A stretch of DNA of 64,000 bases from Amorphophallus konjac (lineage: Eukaryota > Streptophyta > Magnoliopsida > Alismatales > Araceae). Below the pieces are notes generated by a model. The model did not search any database and had not been told where the DNA came from. It worked only from the letters and a program-made list of their open reading frames with translations. Where the stretch lies: the NCBI GenBank assembly GCA_022559845.1, contig CM040118.1, forward strand, positions 442,988,053 through 443,052,052, in the 5' to 3' direction. The position numbers were made by a program, and so were the translations under genes. Below are positions 31,304 through 42,661 of the stretch, piece by piece (position 1 is the first letter of the stretch; every line of letters begins with the position of its first letter).

Positions 31304-34049
31304 TGTCACGCCCCGACGCGGAAAAGTCGAAACATAATAGTTTATATCATTCATGTCAATCAGAGCATACATTGCCACAAGAGACTAAACCACCAAGCTA
31401 ATACTAATAAAACAATTAACCCACTTTATTGGTAATAATAAGAAAAAGTATTTAATTACACCCGACTCCTTGTGGACTTCTAGCTTATCAACGGAAATAC
31501 ATCAACAACTAATCTAACTTGACTGGAACATAAATTCCAAATGGCTCGCTCCTGAGAATCACTCGTTCCTGTCCCCATCAGAGCGCACGTCCTCATCCGA
31601 ACTACCTGAAAAGGATGGGAAAGTAGGGGTGAGCAAAGCTCAGTAGGATTTTATATCTCTATCATCAGGCATAATTAAACTAATTAACCATTCATTTACG
31701 AATAACGTTGAAACAAAAGCAATGGTAAATAAATAACAAGAGATAGATAGAAAAAGAATATGAACTTTCATGTAAGGAGTAACCGCAAGATATAGCAAGA
31801 ACTATTCATGATATTGCACGAAAATGATAAAGGGAATTGGCCATAACAAGCACGCATATCATGTCACACGGGAATTCCAAGAAATTGAGTAAAATTGGAA
31901 TGTCTCAGACCAATCATGCTAGTCATGCACTTCGGTGCAATGCCACACCTTGTCATTACAAACTCCCCATGGCACAAGTACTTCCGGGCGCTCCTCCCAA
32001 GACCAAACCGGGCCCTTTATGATGCGTTGGCATTGAAGGGTTGGATCATAGATCATAGTTTATACATTCATCACATTAAATGGCCAAGAGTTCCAAGGTT
32101 TTAAGCTCACGAACTTACTTCTAAGATGGAGAGAAATTCCAACATCGTCTGAATGAATATTAGGTCGAAAGTCAAGGATGCAAACACGGATTTCACACGA
32201 TTTCACAGTTCAAGGCCAACCTTGATGACTGCTACACGATACGAAAATAAGGGAAACGTATGAAAATATCTTGCCTGTGGCGGTCGATAACTGGGCTGCT
32301 ACAGGAACGTGACGGTCTGACCTTAGTCCGTTACGCTACGTGACGGTCCAACCTTGGGCCGTTACAGTTCACAGATCAGTTCAGTTTGGACTGACACAAA
32401 ACACGATTCAAACCATGTTCATGGGTTCAAGTCTTTGGGGTACAACCTGCCCGGTATCCTGGTGAGAATCCCAGGCTCACGGAGTCTCACAGAGGTCCCA
32501 AAATAGTGGTCCTAGTCCAACGGAAGGAATATCCAGCAGAGAGTCCCATCTATTACAAGAATTGAGGCTTAAACAACACGGAAAACAAGACGATGCGGTC
32601 AGTCAATCCCATCGGAGTGGAATGACCGTCAAACAATAATGCCGAAATCATAACATATATCGCATGGATCAGAATTTATACAAGTATTAACTTCATTCTT
32701 GTCAATTTCTTATGATTATCAAACTTAGGATTGTCTAAACAACTTACATGAAAAAATGAAAATTTAATGTTTATGATCATGATACTAGATTATCATCACA
32801 TTCTGTGTTTGCATAGATCAAGATATCATACTAGAATATAGCAAGTTCCTGGTTAAAAATGCACGAATCAGAGTTTAAAACACCATGCCAGAGGAACATG
32901 ACGGTCCAAATCAGGGGCGTTAAAAGCATGTAACGATCTATAGTAGGTGCGTTACGTATCAGAAAATAAATAGATAAAAATCTTAAAATTTTAAAACACA
33001 AGGGCATGTGACGGTCTGTCGTGAGGCCGTCAGGCTCATGTGACGGTCTATCGTGAGGCCGTCAGGCTCAGGTGACGGTCTATCGTGTGATCGTCACGGT
33101 GGTAACAGTCTCTGGAAGGCGCGTCACCTCGACCTGGAACCCACCAACGATGAACTTTGACATGCTATGCTAACAACCTCAATTTCTTATGATAGAGTGA
33201 ACAAAATTTAGAGAAAATACTACCGTTCGAAAAAGCATCAAAATTTCACACAAGATGGCATGCTTTGATTAAGACCTACAACGATCAAATTCAACTTTAG
33301 ACTAGTTAACATGAAAATTACTCTTTTTATATACATCGGGGTAAAACATGAAATTAGAACAGCATGGTGTACTAAAATTAGGCAAGTAGGTATCAAAAGA
33401 AAGAGCTCAGGAAGACGAACAAGATGGTATCATTAGATTTTCGTTTGGCCTGAGAGACACCTACCTTTGGCTTGAAGAAAAGAAGAACAAAAAGAGGGAT
33501 CGTCGAAACCCTAGGTACCGCTCCTAGAACGCCCAAATTCTCTCCCGTCCGGTTATGATCAGCTACGCCACGCGACGCTGGTGCAAATAGGGTTCTAGAG
33601 CGTCAAAAGCCCTAAATAAATAGGACCAAAAGAGACTCCTAGCGATCGAATTTGGTTGAAGAGTCCCATGAAGAAACTCTGGCAAAAATCTCGGATGGGG
33701 TTCTAATCCACCGCCGCCGCCGTCAGTAGAAGCATCTAGTCTTAGGGTTTTCGAAGAGAAAATAAGGACCTATCAATGGGCTAGGGTTTGGCTTGAATTG
33801 GAGTGCAAATGGGCTTGATTTGGACCCAAAATTGCGATGGTTAAACTAGGTCTTCTAACCCACGAAAAACTGCTAAAAATGCGAAATTGGGCCTTCATAG
33901 ATTTTATTTTGGGATCTTACCTGAAGACAAAGTTATTACAAATTCAATTTTACACTAGATACATATTTTTCTAGATTTTTAATAATTTCATTAGAAGTTG
34001 AGCCAATACATTTAATGGGAATATTATAATAAAAATGCAGGATGCTACG
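31304..34049 (-). repeat. 3' LTR of element A
   Basis: Matches 38,693-41,437 throughout. The outer end reads TGCTACG where the other LTR has TGCCACA, so the CA terminus is mutated here. Contains hairpin units at 32,309-32,365 and 32,905-32,960, and a 32-bp tandem hairpin repeat at 33,003-33,125. Confidence 0.93.
33003..33125. repeat. 32-bp tandem hairpin repeat in LTR A
   Basis: Three copies of GTGACGGTCT, ATCGTGAG, GCCGTCAGG with an arm pair GTGACGG/CCGTCAG. A final GTAACAG/GCGTCACC unit follows. The other LTR repeats it at 40,396-40,518. Confidence 0.85.
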
Positions 34050-34065
34050 CCCTCCGCCTCTTTAA
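34050..34065 (-). other. Polypurine tract of element A
   Basis: On the - strand TTAAAGAGGCGGAGGG directly abuts the 3' LTR. Confidence 0.85.
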
Positions 34066-34099
34066 GGAATTTGGTCCCCAAATTCACCGAATCATATAA

Positions 34100-35557
34100 C
34101 AACCAACCTTAAAATAATTCAGGATATAATTTCTTGATTGCCTCCTCGGGCTCCCATGTTGCTTCCTCTGTTCCACGCCGACTCCACTGGACCTTGACCA
34201 TCGGAATTGATCAAGTCCTGAGTTGCTGTTGCTTGAAGTCCAGTATCTTGATAGGCTTCTCTTCATAAGATAAGTCTTTCTTCAATTCCAAATCAGCATA
34301 CTGGATAATGTGCGAAGGGTCATATACATACTTCTGAAGCATAGATACATGAAACACATTGTGAATGCCTACTAACTGTGGTGGCAAGGCCAATCTATAG
34401 GCAACTTCGCCTACCCTCTCTAAAACTTCAAATGGGCCAACGAACCTTGGGCTTAACTTGCCTCGAATTCTAAATCTTCTGATTCCTCTTGATGGTGAGA
34501 TTTTTAGAAATACATGTTCCCCAATCTAAAATTTGAACTCCCTTCTTCTATTATCTGCATATCTCTTTTGTCTGGACTGAGCGACCTTCAAACGGTCTCT
34601 GATAACTTGAATATTCTTGGAGGATTCTGAGATAAGATCTGGCCCGAACCATTGATTTTCGCCAATTTCTTCCCAACAAAGAGGGGATCTACAACTCCGG
34701 CCATACAAGGCTTCAAACGATGCCATCTAAATGCTGGATTGATAACTATTATTGTAAGCAAACTCAATCAAAGGTAAATGTTCATGCCAACTACCTCCAA
34801 AATCAATTATGCAGGCTCTTAACATGTCTTCAACAATCTAGTTCGCTCTCTCAGTCTGCCCATCAGTCTGAGGGTGAAAAGCTGTACTGAAGTTCAAACG
34901 GGTTCTTAATGATGCTTGTAGTCCTTTCCAAAAGTGAAATGTAAACCAGGGGTCTCTATCAGATATGATGGATACATGCACTCCATGTAATCTTATTATT
35001 TCCTTCATATACAGGGTAGCCAAAACATCCACTGTCCACTTTGACATAATAGGCAAAAAGTGTGCAGACTTTGTTAGTCGGTCAGTGATTACCCAAATTC
35101 CATCAAGGCCTCCTCGTGTTCGGGGTAAACCTATAATAAAATCCATACCGACACTTTTCCACTTCCATTGTGGTATTTCAAGAGGCTTTAATTTCCCAGC
35201 AGGCCTGAAATGCTCTGCTTTTACTTCTTGACATACTAAACAACTGCTCACAAAATCGGCCACTTCTCTTTTCATGTTCGGCCATCAGAAAGTTCTCTTC
35301 AAATGTTTGTACATCTTTGTAGCTCTTGGATGTATAGTATACTTAGATCTGTGCGCTTCATCAAGAATCATCTTCTTTATTTCTGTGAAATCAGGGACAC
35401 ATGTTCTCCCTCGAAACAACAATCTCCCATCAACAGCTAACATAAAATCTGGTCGACTAGCCATCTGTTCTTTAATTTCGATTAGCACTGGGTCATTATC
35501 CTGTGACTGTTTAATTTCTGCTAGTAATTCTGAATGAAGTTGGACATGAGCTACCAA
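34100..35557 (-). pseudogene. Integrase and chromodomain of element A
   Basis: Starts with the H2C2 zinc-binding region (HPRATKMYKHLKRTF, then CLVCQ), split by a TGA near 35,282. The core has VGMDFIIGLP, then IISDRD and a TDGQTE motif, giving the DDE triad. Stops follow at about 34,840, 34,731 and 34,527. The C-terminal part ([26 protein letters not shown]) leads into a chromodomain-like tail after another frame change near 34,210. It would insert cDNA into chromatin. Inactive in this copy. Confidence 0.88.
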
Positions 35558-35572
35558 GATTCGATCTTCCTT

Positions 35573-37552
35573 TTATTTAATATCTAGACTGGCAAACTGT
35601 TCTAACAACTTCCACTCTTGAAGCATCAAACTGGCTAATCTAGCTGCAGGCTTCCTACTCAAAGCATCTGCTACAACATTCCCTTTTCCGGGATGATATT
35701 CAATGGAGAAGTCGAAATCCTTTAAGTACTCTAGCCACCTTCTCTGTCTCATATTCAACTCCTTTTGAGAAAATAGATATTTTAAGCTCTTATGGTCTGA
35801 GTACATTGTGAAAGTCTCTGCATAAAGATAATGCCTCCATATCTTAAGAGCAAACACAACAGTTGCTAACTCCAGGTCATGGACAGGGTAATTCTCTTCA
35901 TGTTTTCTCAACTGCCTAGAGGAATAAGCTATCACTCTCCCTCGTTGCATCAATACGCAACCCAAACCGATTCCTGAAGCATCGGTATAAACTTCAAAAC
36001 CTCCTTCACCTAAGGGTAAGGCCAAAACTGGGGCGGTAGTCAGACACTCCTTCCAAGTCTGAAAGCTCTTTTCACATTCATTGGTCCACTCGAAACAATT
36101 CTCCTTACGAGTTAACCTTGTCAAAGGCACTGCAATCTTGGAAAAATCCTTGATGAACCTTCGATAATAGCCTGCCAAGCCTAAGAAACTTCTGATCTCA
36201 GTTACATTCACAGGCCTTTCCCAATTACGTACAGCCTCAACTTTCGAAGGGTCTACCGCGGCTCCTTCTTTAGAAATAATGTGCCCTAGAAAAGATACCT
36301 CTTGTAACCAGAACTCACATTTACTAAACTTCACATAAAGCTGGTGCTCTTTTAATATTTGCAACGCCATTCTCAAGTGCCTTTCATGCTCCTCCTTGCT
36401 CCTTGAATATATCAGAATATCATCGATAAATACCACAACCCACTGATACAAGTAGGGTTGGAACACACTATTCATTAGCTGCATAAAAGCTGCAGGAGCA
36501 TTAGTTAGTCCGAACGGCATCACCACAAATTTGAAATGCCCATACCTGCTACGAAATGCCGTCTTAAAAATATCTTCATCTTTTATCCTCAACTGATGAT
36601 ACCCAGATCTGAGATCGATCTTTGAGAAGTACTGGGCCCCAAAAATCTGATCAAATAATTCATCGATCCTTGGTAATGGGTACTTGTTCTTCACGGTGAG
36701 TTGATTCAACTGACGATAATCAATACACAACCTCAAGGAACCATCTTTCTTCCTTACAAAAAGAACAGGAGCACCCCACAGAGAAGTACTCGGACGAATG
36801 AACCCTCTTTCTAGTAAGTCCAACAACTGCACCTTCAATTCTCTTAACTCAGTAGGGGACATACGATAGGGGGCTCTCGAAACTGGTGAGGTGCCATGAA
36901 TCAAATCGATTGAGAAAACCACCTCCCATTCAGGGGGAAGATATGGTAATTCATCTGGAAACACCTCCGCAAAATCTTGAATAACAGGGATATCCTGCAA
37001 TTCCACTTCATTTCGACCAGTTAAAAAAATCAAAGCCAAGAATGCTAGACACCCCTTTCTTAACAACTTATCTGCCCGAAGTGCCGAAATGAGCGGCATG
37101 GACTTGGATAGCCTAGAGCCAGAGAAAGAAAGCTCAGGACGTCCAGAAAAAGACACTACTCTTGACTTACAATGGACACTAGCATCATGTTTAGATAACC
37201 AATCAGCCCCTAAGATTACGTCATAATCTTTCATCTTCATGCATACTAGATCGGCAGACAAATTGCAACCATTAATCAAAACTTCGCCGGAAGGATAATA
37301 ATATTTAAGCTCGGATCCCGAACCAATAGGGGAGGATATCATGAGATGAGAATCCAACAATACCGGTTCCACAGATAAGGTCTTAGCAAATTTCAGAGAT
37401 ATAAAAGAATAAGTAGCTCCAGTGTCAAAAAGTATGAATGCTGGCTTGGAAAGAATAGTGAGAGTACCTTTGACAATACCTCTTTCCTCAGTAGTCGGGG
37501 TCTCAGTCTCTACCTCCTGGAGGGCTTGGAGCCTGCCTTGCCGCTTGAAACT
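35573..37552 (-). CDS. Protease-RT-RNase H segment of element A Pol
   Basis: A single long open frame; its first internal Met is at 37,372, but protease sequence extends upstream to the Gag stop at about 37,553, so a separate start is not expected. Protease shows [11 protein letters not shown] shows [41 protein letters not shown] and the catalytic FIDDILIYS. RNase H shows [40 protein letters not shown] and NVVADALSR. It ends in a stop at the RNase H/integrase border. The region is free of internal stops and is the best-preserved pol in the window, but upstream and downstream parts are broken. A TGA at the Gag-protease junction (about 37,553) would require readthrough or is simply a mutation. 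Confidence 0.9.
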   Translation of the reverse strand, partial: SFKRQGRLQALQEVETETPTTEERGIVKGTLTILSKPAFILFDTGATYSFISLKFAKTLSVEPVLLDSHLMISSPIGSGSELKYYYPSGEVLINGCNLSADLVCMKMKDYDVILGADWLSKHDASVHCKSRVVSFSGRPELSFSGSRLSKSMPLISALRADKLLRKGCLAFLALIFLTGRNEVELQDIPVIQDFAEVFPDELPYLPPEWEVVFSIDLIHGTSPVSRAPYRMSPTELRELKVQLLDLLERGFIRPSTSLWGAPVLFVRKKDGSLRLCIDYRQLNQLTVKNKYPLPRIDELFDQIFGAQYFSKIDLRSGYHQLRIKDEDIFKTAFRSRYGHFKFVVMPFGLTNAPAAFMQLMNSVFQPYLYQWVVVFIDDILIYSRSKEEHERHLRMALQILKEHQLYVKFSKCEFWLQEVSFLGHIISKEGAAVDPSKVEAVRNWERPVNVTEIRSFLGLAGYYRRFIKDFSKIAVPLTRLTRKENCFEWTNECEKSFQTWKECLTTAPVLALPLGEGGFEVYTDASGIGLGCVLMQRGRVIAYSSRQLRKHEENYPVHDLELATVVFALKIWRHYLYAETFTMYSDHKSLKYLFSQKELNMRQRRWLEYLKDFDFSIEYHPGKGNVVADALSRKPAARLASLMLQEWKLLEQFASLDIK

Positions 37553-38487
37553 TCATTGCGACTTATCAGATGCTGTTGGATCATTAATAAGGGGACATTC
37601 TGGAATTGGGTGGTCCCTGCTACCACACCTTAAACAAGCACCTAACTTGCGCCAATATTCTTCCATCTTGTGACCTGGACGGTCACAATACTTGCAGACT
37701 GCCTTGGATTGCACAACCGGTCCAACTTTTTTCTCACCTTCCCTGGGTTTCTTGCTTTTAGAAAAACTCATCCCGTCATTGGGCCTCTTCTGGCCATTAT
37801 CGGGTTTAAAGTTGCCAGAGCTGGTAGTCTGTTCCTTCTTCTTATCCCGACCTCTAATTCGGTCAGTCATCTCCATCGTGTCTTCCAAAACTTGTGCTTT
37901 CCTTACAATCTCAGCATAGATATGAATTTCCAAGGGTGCCAATTGATTGATGTACTGAAGCTTCAAACCATTCAGAAATCTTTTAGCCTTCATTTTCTCA
38001 GTGGACACCAAGTGTGGAGCATACTTAACAATCTGGAAAACTGTGCTTCATATTCCGTAGCCGACAAGTTTCTTTGTTTCAAAGCGGCGAACTCAGCCGC
38101 TTTCTTCTCCTGCATCCGATCTGAAAAATACTTGCTATTGAAAAACTCTTTGAACTCGTTCCACATGGAACGCCTATTCCCAAGCGTGGCTTCCACAGCT
38201 TCCCACCAAGCACGAGCATCGCATTCTAATTGGAAAGTCGCTAACAGGACGCGATCCTGATCTCCGCATTGCATAACCCTGAAGATCCTCTCCATCTCCT
38301 TCAGCCAGTTCTCGACCTCATCTGGGTCTGGAGATCCACTAAAACGTGGGGTATTCATGCCTTGAAAGTTTCGATGTAGATTGCCTGCTCCTTACTGTCT
38401 ACCGCCTTGGGCTACTTGCTGTAAGGCCTAGGTCAGGCCCTGCACGGTACATTGCATGTCTCGCCATTGAGCGCATTCTGCCGCCAT
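37553..38487 (-). pseudogene. Gag of element A
   Basis: Starts at the ATG at 38,487 (MAAECAQWRDMQ), shared with element B. Two stops interrupt the N-terminus near 38,390-38,430. The core reads MNTPRFSGSPDPDEVENWL, ARAWWEAVEA, FNSKYFSD. A frameshift near 38,010-38,020 separates the second part, which has KRFLNGL and two CCHC-like knuckles. The first knuckle (CKYCDRPGHKMEEY) has Tyr in place of the last Cys; the second (CLRCGSRDHPIPEC) is complete. Gag would package RNA into particles. Inactive as it stands. Confidence 0.88.
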
Positions 38488-38672
38488 CAGGGGAAATTCC
38501 TACAGTATAGGAAAAGTGATTAAGAATGTTCTATTGAATCCATCTTCTTGTAGTGAATTAATTAATTAATCTTAGCCTAAGTCTCTACCCAACTCACTAG
38601 GTTAGATTTTGACTTTACTAATGTTAAAGGTTCTATAACACTACTAGCAACCTAGGGTCTAAAGAAAACCTA

Positions 38673-38685
38673 GGCTCTGATACCA
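38673..38685 (-). other. Primer-binding site of element A (tRNA-iMet)
   Basis: On the - strand TGGTATCAGAGCC follows the 5' LTR after seven bases. The same arrangement and spacing occur in element B. Confidence 0.9.
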
Positions 38686-38692
38686 CAAAAAT

Positions 38693-41437
38693 TGTCACGC
38701 CCCAACGCGAAAAAAATCAGAATGTAACAGTTTATATCATTCATGTCAATCAGAGCGTACATTGCCACAAGAGACTAAACCACCAAGCTAATAATAATAA
38801 AACAATTAACCCATCTTTATTGGTAATAATAAGAAAAAGTATTTAATTACACCCGACTCCTTGTGGACTTCTAGCTTATCAACGGAAATACATAAACAAC
38901 TAATCTAACTTGACTGGAACATAAATTCCAAATGGCTCGCTCCTAAGAATCACTCGTTCCCGTCCCCATCAGAGCGCGCGTCCTCATCCGAGCTACCTGA
39001 AAAGGATGGGAAAGTAGGGGTGAGCAAAGCTCGGTAGGATTCTATATCCCTATCATCAGGCATAATTAAACTAATTAACCATTCATTTATGAATAACGTT
39101 GAAACAAAAGCAATGGTAAATAAATAACAAGAGATAGATAGAAAAAGAATATGAACTTTCAAGTAAGGAGTAACCGCAAGATATAGCAAGAACTATTCAT
39201 GATATTGCACAAAAATGATAAAGGGAATTGGCCATAACAAGCACGCATACCATGTCACATAGAAATTTCAAGAAATTGAGTTAAAGTGGAATGTCTCAGA
39301 CCAATCACGCTAGTCATGCACTTCGGTGCAATGCCACGCCTTATCATTACAAACTCCCCAGGGCATAAGTACTTTCGGGCGCTCCTCCCAGGACCAGACC
39401 GTGCCCTTTATGATGCGTTGGCATTGAAGGGTTGGATCATAGATCATAGTCTATACATTCATCACATTAAATGGCCAAGAGTTCCAAGGTTTTAAGCTCA
39501 CGAACTTACTTCTAAGATGGAGAGAAATTCCAACATCATTGGAATGAATATTAGGTCGAAAGTCAAGGATGCAAACACGGATTTCACATGATTTCACAGT
39601 TCAAGGCCAACCTTGATGACTGCTACACGATACGAAAATAAGGGAAACGTATGAAAATATCTTGCCTGTGGTGGTCGATAACTGGGCCGCTACAGGAACA
39701 TGACGGTCTGACCTTAGTCCGTTACGCTACGTGACGGTCCAACCTTGGGCCGTTACAGTTCACAGATCAGTTCAGTTTGGACTGACCCAAAACACGATTC
39801 AAACCATGTTCATGGGTTCAGGTCTTTGGGGTACAACCTACCCGGCATCCTGGTGAGAATCCTAGGCTCATGGAGTTTTACAGAGATCCCATAATAGTGG
39901 TCCTAGTCCAACGGAAGGAATATCCAGCGGAGAGTCTCATCTATTACAAGAATTGAGGCTTAAACAACACGGAAAATAAGACGATGCGGTCAGTCAATCC
40001 CACCGGAGTGGAATGACCGTCAAACAATAATGCCGAAATCATAACATATATCGCATGGATCAGAATTTATACAAGTATTAACTTCATTCTTGTCAATTTC
40101 TTATGATTATCAAACTTAGGATTGTCTAAACAACTTACATGAAAAAATGAAAATTTAATGTTTATGATCATGATACTAGATTATCATCACATTCTGTGTT
40201 TGCATAGATCAAGATATCATACTAGAATATAGCAAGTTCCTAGTTAAAAATGCACGAATCAGAGTTTAAAACACCATGCCAGAGGAACATGACGGTCCAA
40301 ATCAGGGGCGTTAAAAGCATGTAACGGTCTATAGTAGGTGCGTTACGTATCAGAAAACAAATAGATAAAAATCTTAAAATTTTAAAACACAAGGGCATGT
40401 GACGGTCTGTCGTGAGGCCGTCAGGCTCATGTGACGGTCTATCGTGAGGCCGTCAGGCTCAGGTGACGGTCTATCGTATGATCGTCACGGTGGTAACGGT
40501 CTCTGGAAGGCGCGTCACCTCGACCTGGAACCCACCAACGATGAACTTTGACATGCTATGCTAAAAACCTCGATTTCTTATGATATAGTGAACAAAATTT
40601 AGGGAAAATACTACCGTTCGAAAAAGCATTAAATTTCACACAATATGGCATGCTTTGATTAAGACCTACAACGATTAAATTCAACTTTAGACTACTTAAC
40701 ATGAAAATTACCCTTTTTATATACCTCGGGGCAAAACATGAAATTAGAACAGCTTGGGGTACTAAAATTAGGCAATTAGGTATCAAAAGAAAGAGCTCAG
40801 GAAGACAAACAAGATGGTATCATTAGATTTTCGTTTGGCCTGAGAGACACCTACCTTTGGCTTGAAGGAAAGAAGAATAAAAAGAGGGATCGCCGGAACC
40901 CTAGGTACCGCTCCTAGAACGCCCAAATTCTCTCCCGTCCGGTTACGATCAGCTACGCCACCCGTCGCTGGTGTAAATAGGGTTCTAGAGCGTCGAAAGC
41001 CCTCAATAAATAGGACCAAAAGAGACTCCTTGCGATTGAATTTGGTTGAAGAGTCCCATGAAGAAACTCTGGTGAAAATCTCGGATGGGGTTCTAATCCA
41101 CCGTCGCCACCGCCAGTAGAAGCATCTAGTCTTAGGGTTTTCGAAGAGAAAATAAGGACCTATCAATGGGCTAGGCTTTGGCTTGAATTGGAGCGCAAAT
41201 GGGCTTCATTTGGGCCCAATTGTGATAGTTAAACTAGGTCTTCTAACCCACGAAGAACGGCTAAAAACACGAAATTGGGCCTTCACAGATTTTATTTTGG
41301 GCTCTTACCTGAAGACAAAGTTATTACAAATTCAATTTTACACTAGATACATATTTTTCAAGATTTTTAATAATTTCATTAGAAGTTGAGCCAAGACATT
41401 TAATGGGAATATTATAATAAAAATGTAGGATGCCACA
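38693..41437 (-). repeat. 5' LTR of element A
   Basis: Starts TGTCACGCCCCAACGCG on the + strand and ends TGCCACA, followed by GGTTT. Carries the same hairpin units as the other LTR (39,697-39,754; 40,293-40,350; 40,396-40,518). Confidence 0.94.
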
Positions 41438-41485
41438 GGTTTGGCCAAGGAGAGAAATGAATGGATCTACAGTAAGTAGCAGACC

Positions 41486-41730
41486 ATGTAACGGACCACT
41501 GCAGACCGCTAGGATACGTAACGGACTATGCTAGGGCCGTTAGAATCGACAGAAAAAAAATAGGTGAACACAGGCTGTGACGGACCAACTCTGGAGCGTC
41601 AGGGAAACGTAACGGACCAAATTGGGCCGTTAGAGTCAACAGAGTGAAAGCGGTGGACGACAGAATATGACAGACCCATTCTGGCGCGTCAGGGTAATGT
41701 GATAGTCCCACGATATACCGTTACACGGGA
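41486..41730. repeat. Hairpin cluster upstream of PMD gene 2
   Basis: Six units in 245 bp: GTAACGG/ACCGCTAG, GTAACGG/CCGTTAG (41,518-41,543), GTGACGG/GCGTCAGG (41,577-41,603), GTAACGG/CCGTTAG (41,609-41,635), ATGACAG/GCGTCAGG, GTGATAG/CCGTTAC. The A or G at position 3 of the left arm is usually matched by T or C in the right arm. Confidence 0.85.
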
Positions 41731-41957
41731 TAGCAGTAGAATCCGATCGGGACTCTCTCAAGAGCATGCGAAGTTGGATGAAAAGGGGCCTAACTCATGC
41801 TAGAACTCTCCTGGAGCTAGGATAAGATTTCCTAACCTTAGTCCCACCTTCTAACATCAGAATTAAGGCTCTATAAGTAGGATCAAGCCCTAAATTCGCA
41901 ACTCACCTTCTTTCTCTGATACAAATTCAGAAATCCTATCAATTTGCCAAGAACACC

Positions 41958-42661
41958 ATGAAGAGAAGCTTCGGGACTTTTACCATTAAGGAAAGGGTCT
42001 ACACCAGGCCCAAAGCTGCTAGAAAAGAGCATGGGGAGATACAAAGGCTCACCTGCATCCCCAAGCACCTTAGTTCAACTCCATTAAGCGAGGTAAGTTT
42101 TGCAAGTTCAGTCAAAAGAATCAATTTTTTAGCACTCTTCTCATGATCTTTCCTTCCTTCTTCTTCTTCTCTTAGCCTTTTCCTGGCCCAAGGTGCTATT
42201 CCAACCTGAAGTGGGTGGTTCCCATGATTAAGGAACTTTCATTAGGGGTCATCTCCATCCTAAGGGTATGGCACCTCCAACCCTTAGTCATCCTGGGGAA
42301 GAATTTCCACAGGCTGTCCTTAGATTGGGCAAGCATCTCAGCCCTTATAGAACTATGGCATCCCCAAACTCATACATTCCTCTTCCCTACTTTTGAAGCC
42401 ACAATCCTTTTGGAGGAAGTAGAGACTTACCTATCCCTTGCTAAGACCAAAGTAGGGGATGAAGGCTTAATATGCCACACGATTGAGCCCATAGATTCTT
42501 CACTAATCTTTAGTGATTTCATTCATAGCCAAATGGATGTTAGGACAATGATTAGCCCAAAACATATTCACTTGATACCAATGGCACAATGGATAACCGC
42601 CTTTTACAAGAACAAAAGTAGTAGATTCGAAGCCATAGCGCAAGCCGTATCGGTGTGCTTG
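41958..42661 (+). pseudogene. PMD gene 2, truncated by element B
   Basis: Exon 1, 41,958-42,092 (MKRSFGTFTIKERVYTRPK), ends at GAG before GTAAGT. Exon 2 begins after TTCTCTTAG at 42,176 and stays open to the insertion at 42,662. It reads VVPMIKELSLGVISILRVWH, then LIELWHPQTHTFLFPTFEAT and ILLEEVETYLSLA, the PMD pattern of a Trp/His-Pro segment followed by TI-L-EV. It lacks stops, so before the insertion it may have been intact. It is a different PMD subfamily from gene 1; the two lay about 1 kb apart before element A arrived. Its 3' half should lie beyond the right edge of the window. The function of PMD proteins is not established. Confidence 0.7.

Larger units (their letters stand above)
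31299..41442 (-). mobile_element. Complete Ty3/gypsy chromovirus A with TSD GGTTT
   Basis: The element is 31,304-41,437 (10,134 bp), flanked by GGTTT at 31,299-31,303 and 41,438-41,442. LTRs of 2,746 and 2,745 bp start TGTCACGCCCC. On the - strand the order is 5' LTR, PBS, Gag, protease-RT-RNase H, integrase, chromodomain, PPT, 3' LTR, the layout of Tekay/Del-type chromoviruses. The pol core is long and open, but Gag, integrase and the chromodomain are broken, so it is not autonomous. Confidence 0.95.

Noticed and set aside
31057..31378. His/Ser/Thr-rich ORFs on the - strand
   Set aside because: They are produced by the GGATGTG low-complexity tract.
41183..41389. Small + strand ORF in LTR A
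   Set aside because: It lies in the LTR end, is also present in altered form in the other LTR, and has no domain.
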